Assembly: GCF_031127835.1 (NCBI RefSeq)
Contig: NZ_JARXHX010000020.1
Location: 1 to 64,000 of the forward strand
Reading direction: 5' to 3'
Source: Pelagicoccus sp. SDUM812002
GTDB lineage: Bacteria > Verrucomicrobiota > Verrucomicrobiia > Opitutales > Opitutaceae
Length of the DNA stretch: 64,000 nucleotides
Shown here: in pieces, positions 52,419-62,029 of the stretch
Numbering within the stretch: the stretch's first letter is position 1
How the letters are laid out: each line of letters starts with the position of its first letter
Translations under genes and position numbers: made by a program
The notes under the pieces: model-generated
Seen by the model: the letters and a program-made list of their open reading frames with translations, nothing else
What the model was told of the DNA's origin: nothing
Database searches by the model: none

Positions 52419-53819
52419 TTAGGCTCTTCTCGATTTCATGCTGAAGAGCAAGTAGAGACCCCCACATGCCAGCCAACAGGGCATGGTCAAAAACCAAGGT
52501 GACACGCCCTTTACTTGGATGAAGTAAAGAGCAATTCCGATAGGCAACACCCATGCCAAAAGCACGGCCAAGTTAAACGAGCCTTTATATGCCAGTCCGT
52601 GCAAATCAACCGCATCTCCCCTGGTCCGGAAATACCAGTTGAAGAAGATGATCGCTCCGATGGGAGCCAAGATCATCCCATAGAGACCCACGAAATCGAG
52701 GAGCATAAAAGCGAAAGCGGGGAAAACTCCCGCCACCGTCGCTAACGCCCCTGCCGCCAGTGTTCCTGCCCTTCTAGATATCGAGGGCACCATCGCCTGG
52801 AACGCCAAACCTGCGCGATAGATCGTAGGATTCGCCGTCGTCCATCCAGCCACGATTACACAAACAATGCCTGCAAGACCCACTACGCTATCCGCCATCG
52901 GGCCAGGAACGGGACTCGCATCCTGAGTGAGCTTGATTTGAGCCGCCAACATGAAAGCTGCAGCGATCCAAGCCACGTAGTGGCCAACGTACATTCCGGC
53001 CGAAGTCGCCCAACCGTAGCTGCTTTTCTTCGCGAAGCGAAACACTGACAAGTCCGCCATTCCCATGTGCATGGCGGCATTACACAACCAGCTGAAGAAG
53101 ACAACGCTCCAGAACCCCATGGAGGATTCAGCTTTTCCTTCTTGGGCAAAAGCGATCGAGCTCGTCCACAACACGTTCAATTCATCCCAGCTAGAAACAT
53201 CGACCTGCTTGAACGCGACTAATCCGCAAGCGACAAATACGAGCACCATCCAAGGTGCTGCGATATTCGCGAACTTCGCCACCATGTCGTATCCAAGAGT
53301 CGCTACCACCGCGATTAGAGCCCCTACTCCCAGGGCCACCAATACGAACATAACACTATTTGGATACACCGCATCGATGGTCGGCATTTCCATGTTAAAC
53401 GGGATTCCCACCGCCGTCGCGGAGACAGTCACCATCGCTCCAGCTAAGAAACAGAAGAGAACCCCATTCGCCAAATTGTACACCTTGACCAATCCTCCTC
53501 CCGCAATCTTCTCTAGATGAAAATAGAGCGTAAGCCGAGCCTTGGTAGCAATCGGTGCGCAAACGAAGCGCCAGCTAAGAACCGCTAGCATATTTCCCAA
53601 GAGCAGGCCGATGAAAACATTTTGCAACGTCACGCCGTTGAGAAGGAAAAGCGGCCCAATCATGAACTCGGTGCCGGCCGCATGCTCGCCTGCATACATT
53701 CCCCAGAACTTACCCGCACCTTTGTGCGACTTCTTAGGCACGGGTTGACGTTCGTATTCGCTGGTTGCTGAGTCGTTACTCGAAGCGGCAACTACTTTTG
53801 AGGGATCGGCAGTGGTCAT
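52419..53819 (-). CDS. NCS1-type permease-like transporter
   Basis: This 466-residue protein has about twelve helices. Family-like features are the early GEHAAGTEFMIGPLFLLNG segment, the WTTANPTIYRAGLAFQA block of nucleobase:cation symporter-1 proteins and the DFVGLYGMILAPIGAI helix. NCS1 proteins carry purines, pyrimidines, allantoin or thiamine-related compounds with Na+ or H+. Neighbouring genes (TIM-barrel protein, GH78) suggest that the actual substrate may be a sugar-derived or heterocyclic compound, but nothing in the sequence settles this. It is followed by the small membrane protein gene. Confidence 0.8.
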   Translation of the reverse strand: MTTADPSKVVAASSNDSATSEYERQPVPKKSHKGAGKFWGMYAGEHAAGTEFMIGPLFLLNGVTLQNVFIGLLLGNMLAVLSWRFVCAPIATKARLTLYFHLEKIAGGGLVKVYNLANGVLFCFLAGAMVTVSATAVGIPFNMEMPTIDAVYPNSVMFVLVALGVGALIAVVATLGYDMVAKFANIAAPWMVLVFVACGLVAFKQVDVSSWDELNVLWTSSIAFAQEGKAESSMGFWSVVFFSWLCNAAMHMGMADLSVFRFAKKSSYGWATSAGMYVGHYVAWIAAAFMLAAQIKLTQDASPVPGPMADSVVGLAGIVCVIVAGWTTANPTIYRAGLAFQAMVPSISRRAGTLAAGALATVAGVFPAFAFMLLDFVGLYGMILAPIGAIIFFNWYFRTRGDAVDLHGLAYKGSFNLAVLLAWVLPIGIALYFIQVKGVSPWFLTMPCWLACGGLYLLFSMKSRRA

Positions 53820-53965
53820 AGGCAGAACAAGGGATTTGGGGTGCAGGGTTTTGGGGTGAGCTATTCAGGTACCTGTAGACGGATCAATGAACAAGCAAAT
53901 CAAACCGAAGCAAGAGGCATAATCAGCCGCAAAACGACCAAAGTTTACGCGTACAGTCAAAAAAG

Positions 53966-56128
53966 TTATTTGAAAGTTAGCTCGACCAAGTACTCGCCAC
54001 TCGCGACACCTTCCAAAAACAGGACACCAGATTGTTCAACGTAAGGACTCGCCTCTCCGTTGACCTTTAGCGACTCAAGCTTGCTCCCGTTGGGAATCTT
54101 AAGCGATACAGTCGGCTCCGTGTTGCCCGGGATAACGAGCTTCACAGTCATCGACGCTCCCAGTACTTGCTTAATCGATACATCGACAGGGCCTCGTATT
54201 GTTGGCACGCGGCCTTCAGCGAGCTCTAATGATCCCGGCCGCGGAGCAATCAACATTCGCTCAAAACCCGGCGTGATAGGGCGCACCCCCAAGAGGAAAC
54301 GGGCGATCGCGTTGCCAGGCGCTGCCCCCCAAGCGTGGTTCCAGTCTTGGTTCGGCTTAAAGGAGTCGTCCCAAGCCTCCAAGGTTATCGTCGAACCAAC
54401 CGCCAACATGTTTTGCCAGCTACGAACGCCCTTCATCGTCATGAGCCGGAGGGCCGCATCTTCTCGGCCTCCTTGGTAAAGAGCTTCGAGCAAGTACTGG
54501 GCCGCATACACGCTACAAGCCAGATCCTTTGATACGATATAGTCGGATACGCTTTCGGAATGTTCCTCGGGAACGAGACCAAAAGCTAAGGGAAAAAGGT
54601 TCGCATGAAAGGCTGAGTGCTCGGTCCCTTCCCCATCGAGATAAAGCCCCTTCTCTTCGTCGAAGAGCAAGTCATTAAAAGTGTCATAGAATCCGATAGC
54701 TCGTGCCTCGTAGTCGCTGGCATCGTCCTCTTTTCCCAGAGCTTTGGCCATTTCGGCCATCTGCAAAAGGTTAAGGTAATGGAAAGCATTCACAACCGTA
54801 TTCACTTCTTTAAATACATAGCCATCGCGCTCCACCGGTGGCCAATCCACAATATCTGCAGACCGCCCCGGCCGCTTTCCGTGGTCCTCGTACGGGTAGC
54901 CAACGAGCAAGCCATCTTCCCTCGCTCGCTCCTCTAAGGTCTTCTCCTTTTTGAGCCGATCGTAGACGCGGCGGATCGAGGAGATATCGCCCGTATACAT
55001 AAAATCCATGCCTGCCATCATAACAGAGTGTTGCTTCCACTCCGTCGGCCAGGTTTCGAAGTCCATCAGGTATTCATGTGTGTACCGCCCAATCGAATAC
55101 TCGCTATCCACCGCATAGTGAGAGAGCATGTTTATATACGAATCTGCTTCGTATGGGATGCGCTCGCGATCTCCATCCACATAAACACCGGCGAAGCTGG
55201 TTGCCTTCATACTATACTTGCAAAGTTCCCAGAGGGCATCGAGATCCTCGTTCGATGAGCGAAAGAAGGATGCGTATTCATCCCATGGATAATGCAGGGT
55301 TATCTGCTTTGCTTCCAAATTGCTGAGCTCGATTCCGTTAGTCTCGATTTCGATATAGCGAAAGGGAGCAATCGTCCCGAAACGTCCAGGTATGGCGATG
55401 GCGACTGGCTTGGTATTGCGGAGGTTTCGAGGTGGATGCACTCTATAGACTCCTTTTCCTTCCACCACGTCAGCAGATACTTCGTAATAGCGAACGCTCG
55501 AGCTGTCGGGCAGCTCTCTCAAGACGCCTTCAGAGCTACCGCGTTCGCCGAAATGTATTGTCAACTGACCTGCTGCCGACGCTACCAACTCGAGCTCCAA
55601 GAAGCCAAAAGCGACCTTTTCGAAATCCAGCAAGTAGCGCCCGGGCTCCAACTCGACAACCGAATGCGGGGCAACTGGCGTCGTTTTCGTCGGATGTTTG
55701 GAGGGAGCATCGGCCATTTCAGAAGCCATCGTGAAACGCTGAGCGGCTGACCAATGACCTAGACTTCCTCCCTCAAGTCCCACCCGCACTCGCCATTCGT
55801 AAGTTTCATCTGCTTCCAATGGCTGGCCATCGTATTCGATTCCCAATGACGCGGACGACCCGACTTGACCAGAATCCCAAACTCGAGACGCTTCATCCTC
55901 TAAACCTCCTGCCGCTCTCGAGACTTGGATGTGGTAAGACGTTTGGACACCTCCTTTTTCGGATACGGGGACCACCCAAGCGAAACGGGGTGTCGGATCG
56001 ACGATCCTCGACAGTTCCATACCTTTCAACAACTCGCAACGGAGGTCCGAAGGCGGAGGTGTTCCAGCGAACAAACAGGTACCAGAAACGAGAGAAACGT
56101 GCAGCAAGAGCAGAAAGAGGTTTTTCAT
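53966..56128 (-). CDS. Glycoside hydrolase family 78-like alpha-L-rhamnosidase
   Basis: The protein has 720 residues. A signal peptide is followed by an N-terminal Ig/beta-sandwich region (LRCELLKGMELSRIVDPTPRF split as LRCELL and PRFAWVVP), a jelly-roll domain and an (alpha/alpha)6 barrel with GVYVDGDRERIPYEAD in place of the usual DCPQRDER stretch. The end of the barrel has NQDWNHAWGAAPGN, and a C-terminal beta-sandwich follows. GH78 enzymes release rhamnose from plant, algal or bacterial glycans. The variant acidic stretch suggests a divergent subfamily. It is near an AraC-type regulator and the NCS1-like transporter on the same strand. Confidence 0.85.
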   Translation of the reverse strand: MKNLFLLLLHVSLVSGTCLFAGTPPPSDLRCELLKGMELSRIVDPTPRFAWVVPVSEKGGVQTSYHIQVSRAAGGLEDEASRVWDSGQVGSSASLGIEYDGQPLEADETYEWRVRVGLEGGSLGHWSAAQRFTMASEMADAPSKHPTKTTPVAPHSVVELEPGRYLLDFEKVAFGFLELELVASAAGQLTIHFGERGSSEGVLRELPDSSSVRYYEVSADVVEGKGVYRVHPPRNLRNTKPVAIAIPGRFGTIAPFRYIEIETNGIELSNLEAKQITLHYPWDEYASFFRSSNEDLDALWELCKYSMKATSFAGVYVDGDRERIPYEADSYINMLSHYAVDSEYSIGRYTHEYLMDFETWPTEWKQHSVMMAGMDFMYTGDISSIRRVYDRLKKEKTLEERAREDGLLVGYPYEDHGKRPGRSADIVDWPPVERDGYVFKEVNTVVNAFHYLNLLQMAEMAKALGKEDDASDYEARAIGFYDTFNDLLFDEEKGLYLDGEGTEHSAFHANLFPLAFGLVPEEHSESVSDYIVSKDLACSVYAAQYLLEALYQGGREDAALRLMTMKGVRSWQNMLAVGSTITLEAWDDSFKPNQDWNHAWGAAPGNAIARFLLGVRPITPGFERMLIAPRPGSLELAEGRVPTIRGPVDVSIKQVLGASMTVKLVIPGNTEPTVSLKIPNGSKLESLKVNGEASPYVEQSGVLFLEGVASGEYLVELTFK

Positions 56129-56351
56129 TTAGGAAACAAAAAGGTCGAAATAGCAGCCTTAGTGAAGGCTATCCGGGGAGGTAGCAGAAGTTGGTAACCA
56201 GGTGAACCAGTCCATCGTTGCGAGAGCCGGAACCCGATAACAATCACCTGTCAAAAATACGGCGGTGGCAAATCATTCTGCTATGTCCAATCGGATCTTC
56301 AGGTCCATCTTGGGAAAATCCCCTTGAACGACCGCTTCGCACGCTCTCGTT

Positions 56352-57131
56352 TTAGCTTTTATACCCCTTCCGGAACGCTCGCGGTGACATCCCTTGCCTC
56401 GCCTTGAAAAAACGCGAAAACGCGAACAAATCGGGAAAGCCCAACTCAGCAGCTAGCTCGGACACGCTTCTATCCGAGTAGGCCAGCAACAACCGAGCTC
56501 GCTCCATGCAAACCGCGTCAACCTTCTCCTTGAGGGAAGCACCAGTCTCCTTCTTAAACCGCGCCCGTAAGTGCCCCTGAGTCACACCTATTTCCTCCGC
56601 AAGCTCGCCCACTTGCCTTAGTCGCCCCTTCCCGTCGTCGATGATACGCAATACCCGTGAGACCAGCTCTCCGAAGGCCTGCGCTTTCGGTGCGGGCGGC
56701 TCCGTATCTGCTTCACTCAAGTGCAGCAGTAACCCTTCCAACACGCGAGCGAGACCCGCCGACTTGCGTCCTGGGGCATGCTCCCCATTTGGAACGAGAC
56801 CTTCCAGAAGATTTAGAAAACGCATGGTCGTATCGTCGCTTCGGATACGCCCCACCCGCGGCTCCAAATTCCCTTCGCGAAGTTCGTACTTGATCGAAAG
56901 GTAGGCGTTCCTCTCCTCCAGATACGCGAAGGAGTGACGCTGCCGAGGAGGAATCAGGTAACAGTCCCCCGCCCGCAAAATTGTTGTTCGATCGTCTACC
57001 CGCACCTCGACCGCTCCCGACCGACAAAACTCGATCTGCCAAAATGGATGTTCGTGCCAGCGAAAATGTCGCCCTTTCTCAAAGCAATCCCTTCGGTGAT
57101 ACAACAGACCAATTTCTAGTCGTGTTCCCAT
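56352..57131 (-). CDS. AraC-family transcriptional regulator
   Basis: The 259-residue protein has an N-terminal cupin-like sensor (HFRWHEHPFWQIEF, LRAGDCYLIPPRQRHSF) and a C-terminal double helix-turn-helix (LAEEIGVTQGHLRARFKKE; VSELAAELGFPDLFAFSRFF). Cupin AraC proteins usually bind a sugar and activate a nearby catabolic operon. It lies 223 bases upstream of the GH78-like gene on the same strand, so that gene is the likely target (inference). Confidence 0.93.
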   Translation of the reverse strand: MGTRLEIGLLYHRRDCFEKGRHFRWHEHPFWQIEFCRSGAVEVRVDDRTTILRAGDCYLIPPRQRHSFAYLEERNAYLSIKYELREGNLEPRVGRIRSDDTTMRFLNLLEGLVPNGEHAPGRKSAGLARVLEGLLLHLSEADTEPPAPKAQAFGELVSRVLRIIDDGKGRLRQVGELAEEIGVTQGHLRARFKKETGASLKEKVDAVCMERARLLLAYSDRSVSELAAELGFPDLFAFSRFFKARQGMSPRAFRKGYKS

Positions 57132-57244
57132 CCATCAAAAAATCACCTGAATCTTCGTTTTTGCCAAGTTTTAAGATCATTTGCGCCATTTCCTAAACAA
57201 GAGTAACCGTTTATGATAAATTGATGGCACGCACGATGATCCAA

Positions 57245-57690
57245 CCTCCCATGGAATCCTTGACTACCAGGACGCCAACACCCAGCGAATCGCAATCTTG
57301 CGCGAGGCCAATAGGATCGAGCTCGCCTACGCCTCAATCCCCGAGCCGGGCCCTGAAGAAATTCGCATCGAAATCAAATGGAGCGGCACCTGGGGCTCTT
57401 ATGCGAAACCCTTCCAGGCATCATTCGCGCCGCCGAGCTCTCACGTATCAATTACTCCACTACAGTTCTCATAATTGGGCAAGGTGTCAGCGGACATATT
57501 CTGACTCAAGTTGTCTCGCTCTTCTCACCCAAGCGGCTGGTTGTCACCGACATCAACCAGAGAAACCTCGACCTCGCCCGTAAATATGGAGCTACCGTCA
57601 CCTATTTGCTCGACTGCTCCCGAAGCATTCGATCTCCGCTCCGACCCCAACAATGAGACAATCCACGTCCTAATAGACTGCGAACCATGT
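57245..57690 (+). pseudogene. Decayed zinc-type alcohol dehydrogenase (MDR) fragment
   Basis: Three different frames together recall a medium-chain dehydrogenase: an N-terminal part (ILREANRIELAYASIPEPGPEEI), then in another frame the Rossmann segment (VLIIGQGVSGHILTQVV, VVTDINQRNLDLARKYGA) and in a third ETIHVLIDCEP. The whole is under 450 bases, so the catalytic zinc region is deleted as well as frameshifted. It is a remnant just upstream of the alginate-lyase gene and encodes no working enzyme. Confidence 0.7.
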
Positions 57691-57776
57691 TCCCCAAATT
57701 CTTCCTCTTCCTCCTGAGCTTCCTATTTCCCCTTCGATTCACCCTATGCTTTTATCCGCCGCACCTTCGACCACCC

Positions 57777-60074
57777 ATGAAGATCCTACTCACACTACTC
57801 GCCTTGCGCTCTTTAATACTCCTACCCCTATCCGCCGAAACCTACCTCGCTCGCAACAAAGAGGAACTTACTACCCACCTCGAATCCGCTAGGCCCGGCG
57901 ACACCGTGCAACTCGCTTCCGGCAAATGGGCCAACCTCCAGCTTAACCTCACCCTTAACGGAAGGGCTGAAGCCCCAATCATCATCTCCGGAGCCACCAA
58001 CGGAAGCACGCTCATAACAAAACGCTCCCATATAGGCATAGCGGGCAAACACATCGTCCTCTCCCACCTCGTCTTCGACCAGGTGGAGCCTCCGGAAAAC
58101 TCTGAAGCCATCGTTTCCTTCCGCACTACCGGTGGCAACTACGCGTACCACAGTCGACTGCGTCATTGCGTTTTCGACTCCTGCAATCCAGCCGACCCTA
58201 ATCGCCGCTACTCGTGGGTCCGCCTTTACGGGACCGACAATCGCGTCGACCACAACCTGTTCCGTTCCCAGTCTCACGAAGGCGTCACTATCCAAGTCCG
58301 AATCCTCATACCCGGGGCCAAGCACCGCATCGATCACAATCACTTCATGGACCGCCCTAAGGGTGACGGCAACGGATTCGAGTGTATCCAAATAGGTCAG
58401 AGCCAAGACTCCATGAGTCTAGGATCCTGCCTCGTCGAAAACAATCTCTTCGAACGATGCGACGGCGAGACCGAAATTATCTCCAGCAAAACCGGAGGAA
58501 ACGTTATTCGGGGAAACCTTTTCTACGAATCAGCTGGCACTCTGACTCTACGCCACGGAAACGACAATCTAGTAGAAAACAATACCTTCATCGGTAACGG
58601 AAAAGCGGATACCGGCGGAGTGCGAATCATCGGCACGGGACATACCGTACGCCAAAATACCTTCGCAGGCCTCACAGGCTACACCGGCGGCGTAATCGTC
58701 CTCTATTCCGGCATTCCCGACTCCCCGCTAAACGGCTACTTCGCCGCAGATCGCGCCCTCATCGAAGACAATCAATTCTACAAGTGCCAAGATCCTCACG
58801 TTCAAGAAAAGGGCGGTTACAACGAACGTGGCCGCACTATCCTCCCTCAAGACTATCGTATTCATAATAACAACACACTCGATTCACCACCCGACTACAG
58901 TGAGTTTCTGCACCGTATGGACGTGGGCCCCGACTGGCAAACCGCCTTCCCTGACCTCGGGGCCCTCAGTCCTCGCCAAATTGCTCGCTTAGTTCGCAGC
59001 ATCGGCGAGGAGTTTCGTCCACTCTTGCAGGAAACCGTAGCGAGAGCCGACCAGCTTCTCGCCGCCGGAAAGACCTACACTGTGACCTCCAATGAACGCC
59101 TCCCCCCGAGCGGCGACATGCGTTCCTACTACAGTACCGGCCCATACTGGTGGAGCAATCCCGACACTCCAGACGGCCTGCCTTACATTCGCCGCGACGG
59201 ACAATTCAATCCCGAGCGCGACCTAGTTTCTGATCGCCCTCAGCTCCACGCCATGGTGCAAGACACTTGGACCCTCGCCATCGCCTACCTCGCTACCGGC
59301 AATCAATCATACGCCCAGCATGCAGAAGCAATCCTTCGCGTTTGGTTCATCGACGACGCCACCCGTATGCTGCCAAACCTCGACCACGCTCAAGCCATCC
59401 CTGGCGTGACTGACGGCCGTGGTACCGGAATTATCGACACTCTCGTCTTCGTCGAACTCGTCGATGCCCTGAAACTTCTCGAACTCTCCTTCACCTGGCC
59501 TCCTGCCGAACGCCTATCCGTAAAGACCTGGTTTTCCGAATACCTCGAATGGCTCTCCACACATCCCAACGGACTGGACGAACGGGCGGCCAAAAACAAT
59601 CACGGCACCGCCTACGATCTCCAGCAACTCGCGATCGCCGACTATCTCGGTCGGGTTGCCCTTGCCCGAGAAATTATCGAAAGAGTGAAAACCCAGCGCA
59701 TCGACAAGCAAATTACCGCAATCGGCGAGCAACCCCTCGAATACGCCCGAACCCGTTCTTGGTCCTACTGTACTGAAAACCTTGAACATTTCGCACGTAT
59801 TTCGGCCATCGCACTCGACTATCAAGTCAACCTCTTCGAATACCAAAACCCACAAGGCGGCAGCCTCACAAAAGCTCTCGAGCTGCTGCTGCCTCATGCC
59901 TGCGATCCGGCAACAAGCTGGCCTGGCAAGCAACTCACCGCATGGCAAAGCGAGTATATTTACACCGCTACGGCCATCGCCGCCAGCATTACCCTAAACC
60001 AATCTTTCTCCGAAACTCTCGACTGTATCGAGCCTGCAGAGAACCAACTTCTGTCTCTCCTCATGCTCCAATAG
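57777..60074 (+). CDS. Bifunctional polysaccharide lyase: PL6 (alginate/chondroitin lyase B fold) fused to PL5 alginate lyase
   Basis: From ATG 57777 the product has 765 residues with a signal peptide (ending LPLSAE). Residues about 22-390 are a PL6 beta-helix; its catalytic Lys238 (IISSKTGGN) and Arg259 (TLRHGN) are spaced exactly as Lys250/Arg271 of chondroitinase B. Residues about 420-765 are a PL5 AlgL-type alpha-barrel with GPYWWSNPDTPDGLPYIRRDG, NHGTAYDLQ and TRSWSYCTENL. It should degrade alginate or a related uronan in the periplasm or outside. The ATG at 57777 gives the proper signal; the upstream ATG at 57687 is rejected. Confidence 0.9.
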   Translation: MKILLTLLALRSLILLPLSAETYLARNKEELTTHLESARPGDTVQLASGKWANLQLNLTLNGRAEAPIIISGATNGSTLITKRSHIGIAGKHIVLSHLVFDQVEPPENSEAIVSFRTTGGNYAYHSRLRHCVFDSCNPADPNRRYSWVRLYGTDNRVDHNLFRSQSHEGVTIQVRILIPGAKHRIDHNHFMDRPKGDGNGFECIQIGQSQDSMSLGSCLVENNLFERCDGETEIISSKTGGNVIRGNLFYESAGTLTLRHGNDNLVENNTFIGNGKADTGGVRIIGTGHTVRQNTFAGLTGYTGGVIVLYSGIPDSPLNGYFAADRALIEDNQFYKCQDPHVQEKGGYNERGRTILPQDYRIHNNNTLDSPPDYSEFLHRMDVGPDWQTAFPDLGALSPRQIARLVRSIGEEFRPLLQETVARADQLLAAGKTYTVTSNERLPPSGDMRSYYSTGPYWWSNPDTPDGLPYIRRDGQFNPERDLVSDRPQLHAMVQDTWTLAIAYLATGNQSYAQHAEAILRVWFIDDATRMLPNLDHAQAIPGVTDGRGTGIIDTLVFVELVDALKLLELSFTWPPAERLSVKTWFSEYLEWLSTHPNGLDERAAKNNHGTAYDLQQLAIADYLGRVALAREIIERVKTQRIDKQITAIGEQPLEYARTRSWSYCTENLEHFARISAIALDYQVNLFEYQNPQGGSLTKALELLLPHACDPATSWPGKQLTAWQSEYIYTATAIAASITLNQSFSETLDCIEPAENQLLSLLMLQ

Positions 60075-60320
60075 AAACGACACGAATCCAAACCATGCAC
60101 GGATGTAAGATAAGAGAATTTCTCAGGTGCTTTGGCTGCATCGTTTACGGGAAACAATGACCTACCCTTTCTGATATACCTCGCAAAAAGGAACACTATA
60201 TAATCCAAGAGTATCGAGTGGCACAGATTACCGATCTCCCCAAACGAGCGAATCTCAAAATCGGCGATGGTCAAATGAAGCACTTCGGAACAGCGCGGAT
60301 TTCAGGCAGTCGTATCGAAG

Positions 60321-60821
60321 ATGAATTCCTACTACTGTAAATCGTTCCTCACCCTTCTATTCGTAGTTCTATCTACGATACCTTTCTCAGGTGCGCAAGA
60401 CGACGAGGTTGAAGATCCTGAATATTACACGGAGCTCGACCCGATAACGATAGACGGTCAGTCTGTGGAAGATGCAGGATTTGCTTTCATCGCTAAATTC
60501 CGAAAGAAGATGCCTTGGGCTGGAATAAAGACCTTAGTCGTAACTAAGGTCGGCGAAGACTCACCCGCTGCAAAAGCTGGAATACAGAAAGGCGATAAAA
60601 TTATCAAAATTCGCAATTCCGAAATCGAGGGTATTAAGATCAAGGACCTCCAATACTTGCTTCAAGAGCAGTCGGAAGATGGAAGCATTCCTCTAACGAT
60701 CATTCCAAAGAAATCAGATGTACCGAAAAACGTGATTTTGGAATTCACTTTCGAGAAAACAAAGAGGCAAAAGAAGGCTGGACAGAAAAGTTCAGCTTAC
60801 CCCAGCATGTCGACTGAATGA
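60321..60821 (+). CDS. Small exported PDZ-domain protein
   Basis: The 166-residue protein has a signal peptide (ending FSGAQ) and one PDZ domain (VTKVGEDSPAAKAGIQKGDKI ... IKDLQYLLQEQ, split), ending in a basic tail. There is no protease domain. PDZ modules bind C-terminal peptides, so it may be an adaptor for an envelope protease or secretion partner. Its genome neighbours are small unrelated genes and do not reveal a partner. Confidence 0.82.
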   Translation: MNSYYCKSFLTLLFVVLSTIPFSGAQDDEVEDPEYYTELDPITIDGQSVEDAGFAFIAKFRKKMPWAGIKTLVVTKVGEDSPAAKAGIQKGDKIIKIRNSEIEGIKIKDLQYLLQEQSEDGSIPLTIIPKKSDVPKNVILEFTFEKTKRQKKAGQKSSAYPSMSTE

Positions 60822-60878
60822 TGATTCGAGCAAGCTCGGCTCTCGCCATCTTTCACCCCAGCCTCGGCAAATAAAGAA

Positions 60879-61136
60879 TTGAAAGCGACACCCTATAAAC
60901 AGTTACACAAAGACGGTAGCGTTTGGGCAGTCGGGCAGCTACTAGATGGGGCAGCAACTGGGTATTGGGAGTGGTTCCGAAAAGACGGGACCAAATCAAG
61001 ATCAGGACATTTTTGGAATGGTCACCAAGTTGAGGAATGGATCACCTACGACAAGAAGGGCGAAGTCTACAAGGTCACGAAAATGAAGGAGAAATCAACT
61101 GGTGAAAAAATCGATTTCTCAAATCCCAATTGCTGA
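60879..61136 (+). CDS. Small MORN-repeat-like protein
   Basis: This 85-residue frame starts at TTG (no ATG before residue 70). It has two to three MORN-variant repeats (DGSVWAVGQLLDGAATGYWEWF; DGTKSRSGHFWNG; KGEVYKVTKM). Such repeats occur in many bacterial secreted or effector-associated proteins. No signal peptide is visible. The non-ATG start lowers confidence, but the amino-acid pattern is clearly not random. Confidence 0.65.
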   Translation: MKATPYKQLHKDGSVWAVGQLLDGAATGYWEWFRKDGTKSRSGHFWNGHQVEEWITYDKKGEVYKVTKMKEKSTGEKIDFSNPNC

Positions 61137-61260
61137 AAGCGAGTTGGGTGAACGAGTCAGCCGATCAATATTGCTTGAATATGCCAATCTGGCAGCACCG
61201 TTTAAGATCGGCGATGCAACGCCTCTTGCGCCGTGATACAAATGGCGTAAGATTAAAAGC

Positions 61261-61815
61261 ATGAGAACGCTACTTCCGCTTATTGTCGCATGCCTCGGTG
61301 TTTCAGCTCTCGCGTTCCTGCCATACGGTTGGGGGCCGAATCTTGGCCTCTCCTTTGGATATTACGGCGAATTCAACCAAATGAAACAAACCTTCGAGGG
61401 GAAAAAAGGACTTCGAGTGAAGGAGTACGGGCAGCACAAGGATGCGTACCTCGAAGGATTCTGGATTTCGGGGATTACCGAAGAAGGTAGAGAATTCACA
61501 CTCGAAGTAACTGACAGCGCGAAAATTCGGACCCCTCAAGAAAAGGCCAAAGGGATTGTTGTATTCACTGGTGGATACATGAATGGCGTTACCCTATCCT
61601 TCGATTCCTCATTCTGGGAAAACTACGGGAAGGAATCGCCGAAACATACAGAGGCGCTCCTTTCAGATATCGACTCTTTTCTAACGAGTTTCGAAGCCTT
61701 CCAAACCAAACCCTCTAAGCTACAGTTCGAGGATACTCTCGAATTCGTCAGAATCAGGTACCTAAGAGAAAGCGAAACTACCCTCGCCAACTCAGCCGTG
61801 GTCCAGCAAAGATAA
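61261..61815 (+). CDS. Hypothetical exported or membrane-anchored protein
   Basis: The 184-residue protein starts with a hydrophobic signal/anchor ([19 protein letters not shown]). The remainder is soluble and mixed, with no motif I recognise. Codon use and the normal start support a real gene. It is followed 32 bases later by a small membrane protein. Confidence 0.65.
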   Translation: MRTLLPLIVACLGVSALAFLPYGWGPNLGLSFGYYGEFNQMKQTFEGKKGLRVKEYGQHKDAYLEGFWISGITEEGREFTLEVTDSAKIRTPQEKAKGIVVFTGGYMNGVTLSFDSSFWENYGKESPKHTEALLSDIDSFLTSFEAFQTKPSKLQFEDTLEFVRIRYLRESETTLANSAVVQQR

Positions 61816-61847
61816 AGGCGCAAGGGCTACTCGTCGGCCGAGAAAAG

Positions 61848-62024
61848 ATGAAGTACAAGTTCCCAACGGAGCATGTAGTGCAGGGCAAGCCAGTTACGAT
61901 CGAAGCTTTTATCGCTCTGCTGATATTCGCCCTACCCATTGCAGCCGTTGCCTTCACCTTCTACTACATCGCGACCAGAAAGAAGGTTTCATCCGGTACG
62001 ACTTCGAGGGCGAAGCAAAGATAG
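61848..62024 (+). CDS. Small single-helix membrane protein
   Basis: This 58-residue frame has one clear membrane helix ([17 protein letters not shown]) and a basic tail ([17 protein letters not shown]). It overlaps, in another frame, the extended open frame before the chemotaxis remnant. No family known. Confidence 0.5.
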   Translation: MKYKFPTEHVVQGKPVTIEAFIALLIFALPIAAVAFTFYYIATRKKVSSGTTSRAKQR

Positions 62025-62029
62025 GTTCC

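Noticed and set aside
57177-57245. sigma-54-like TGGCAC near 57222
   Set aside because: No GC element at -12 spacing.
60222-60245. TGGCAC near 60230 as a sigma-54 promoter
   Set aside because: The -12 half is missing.
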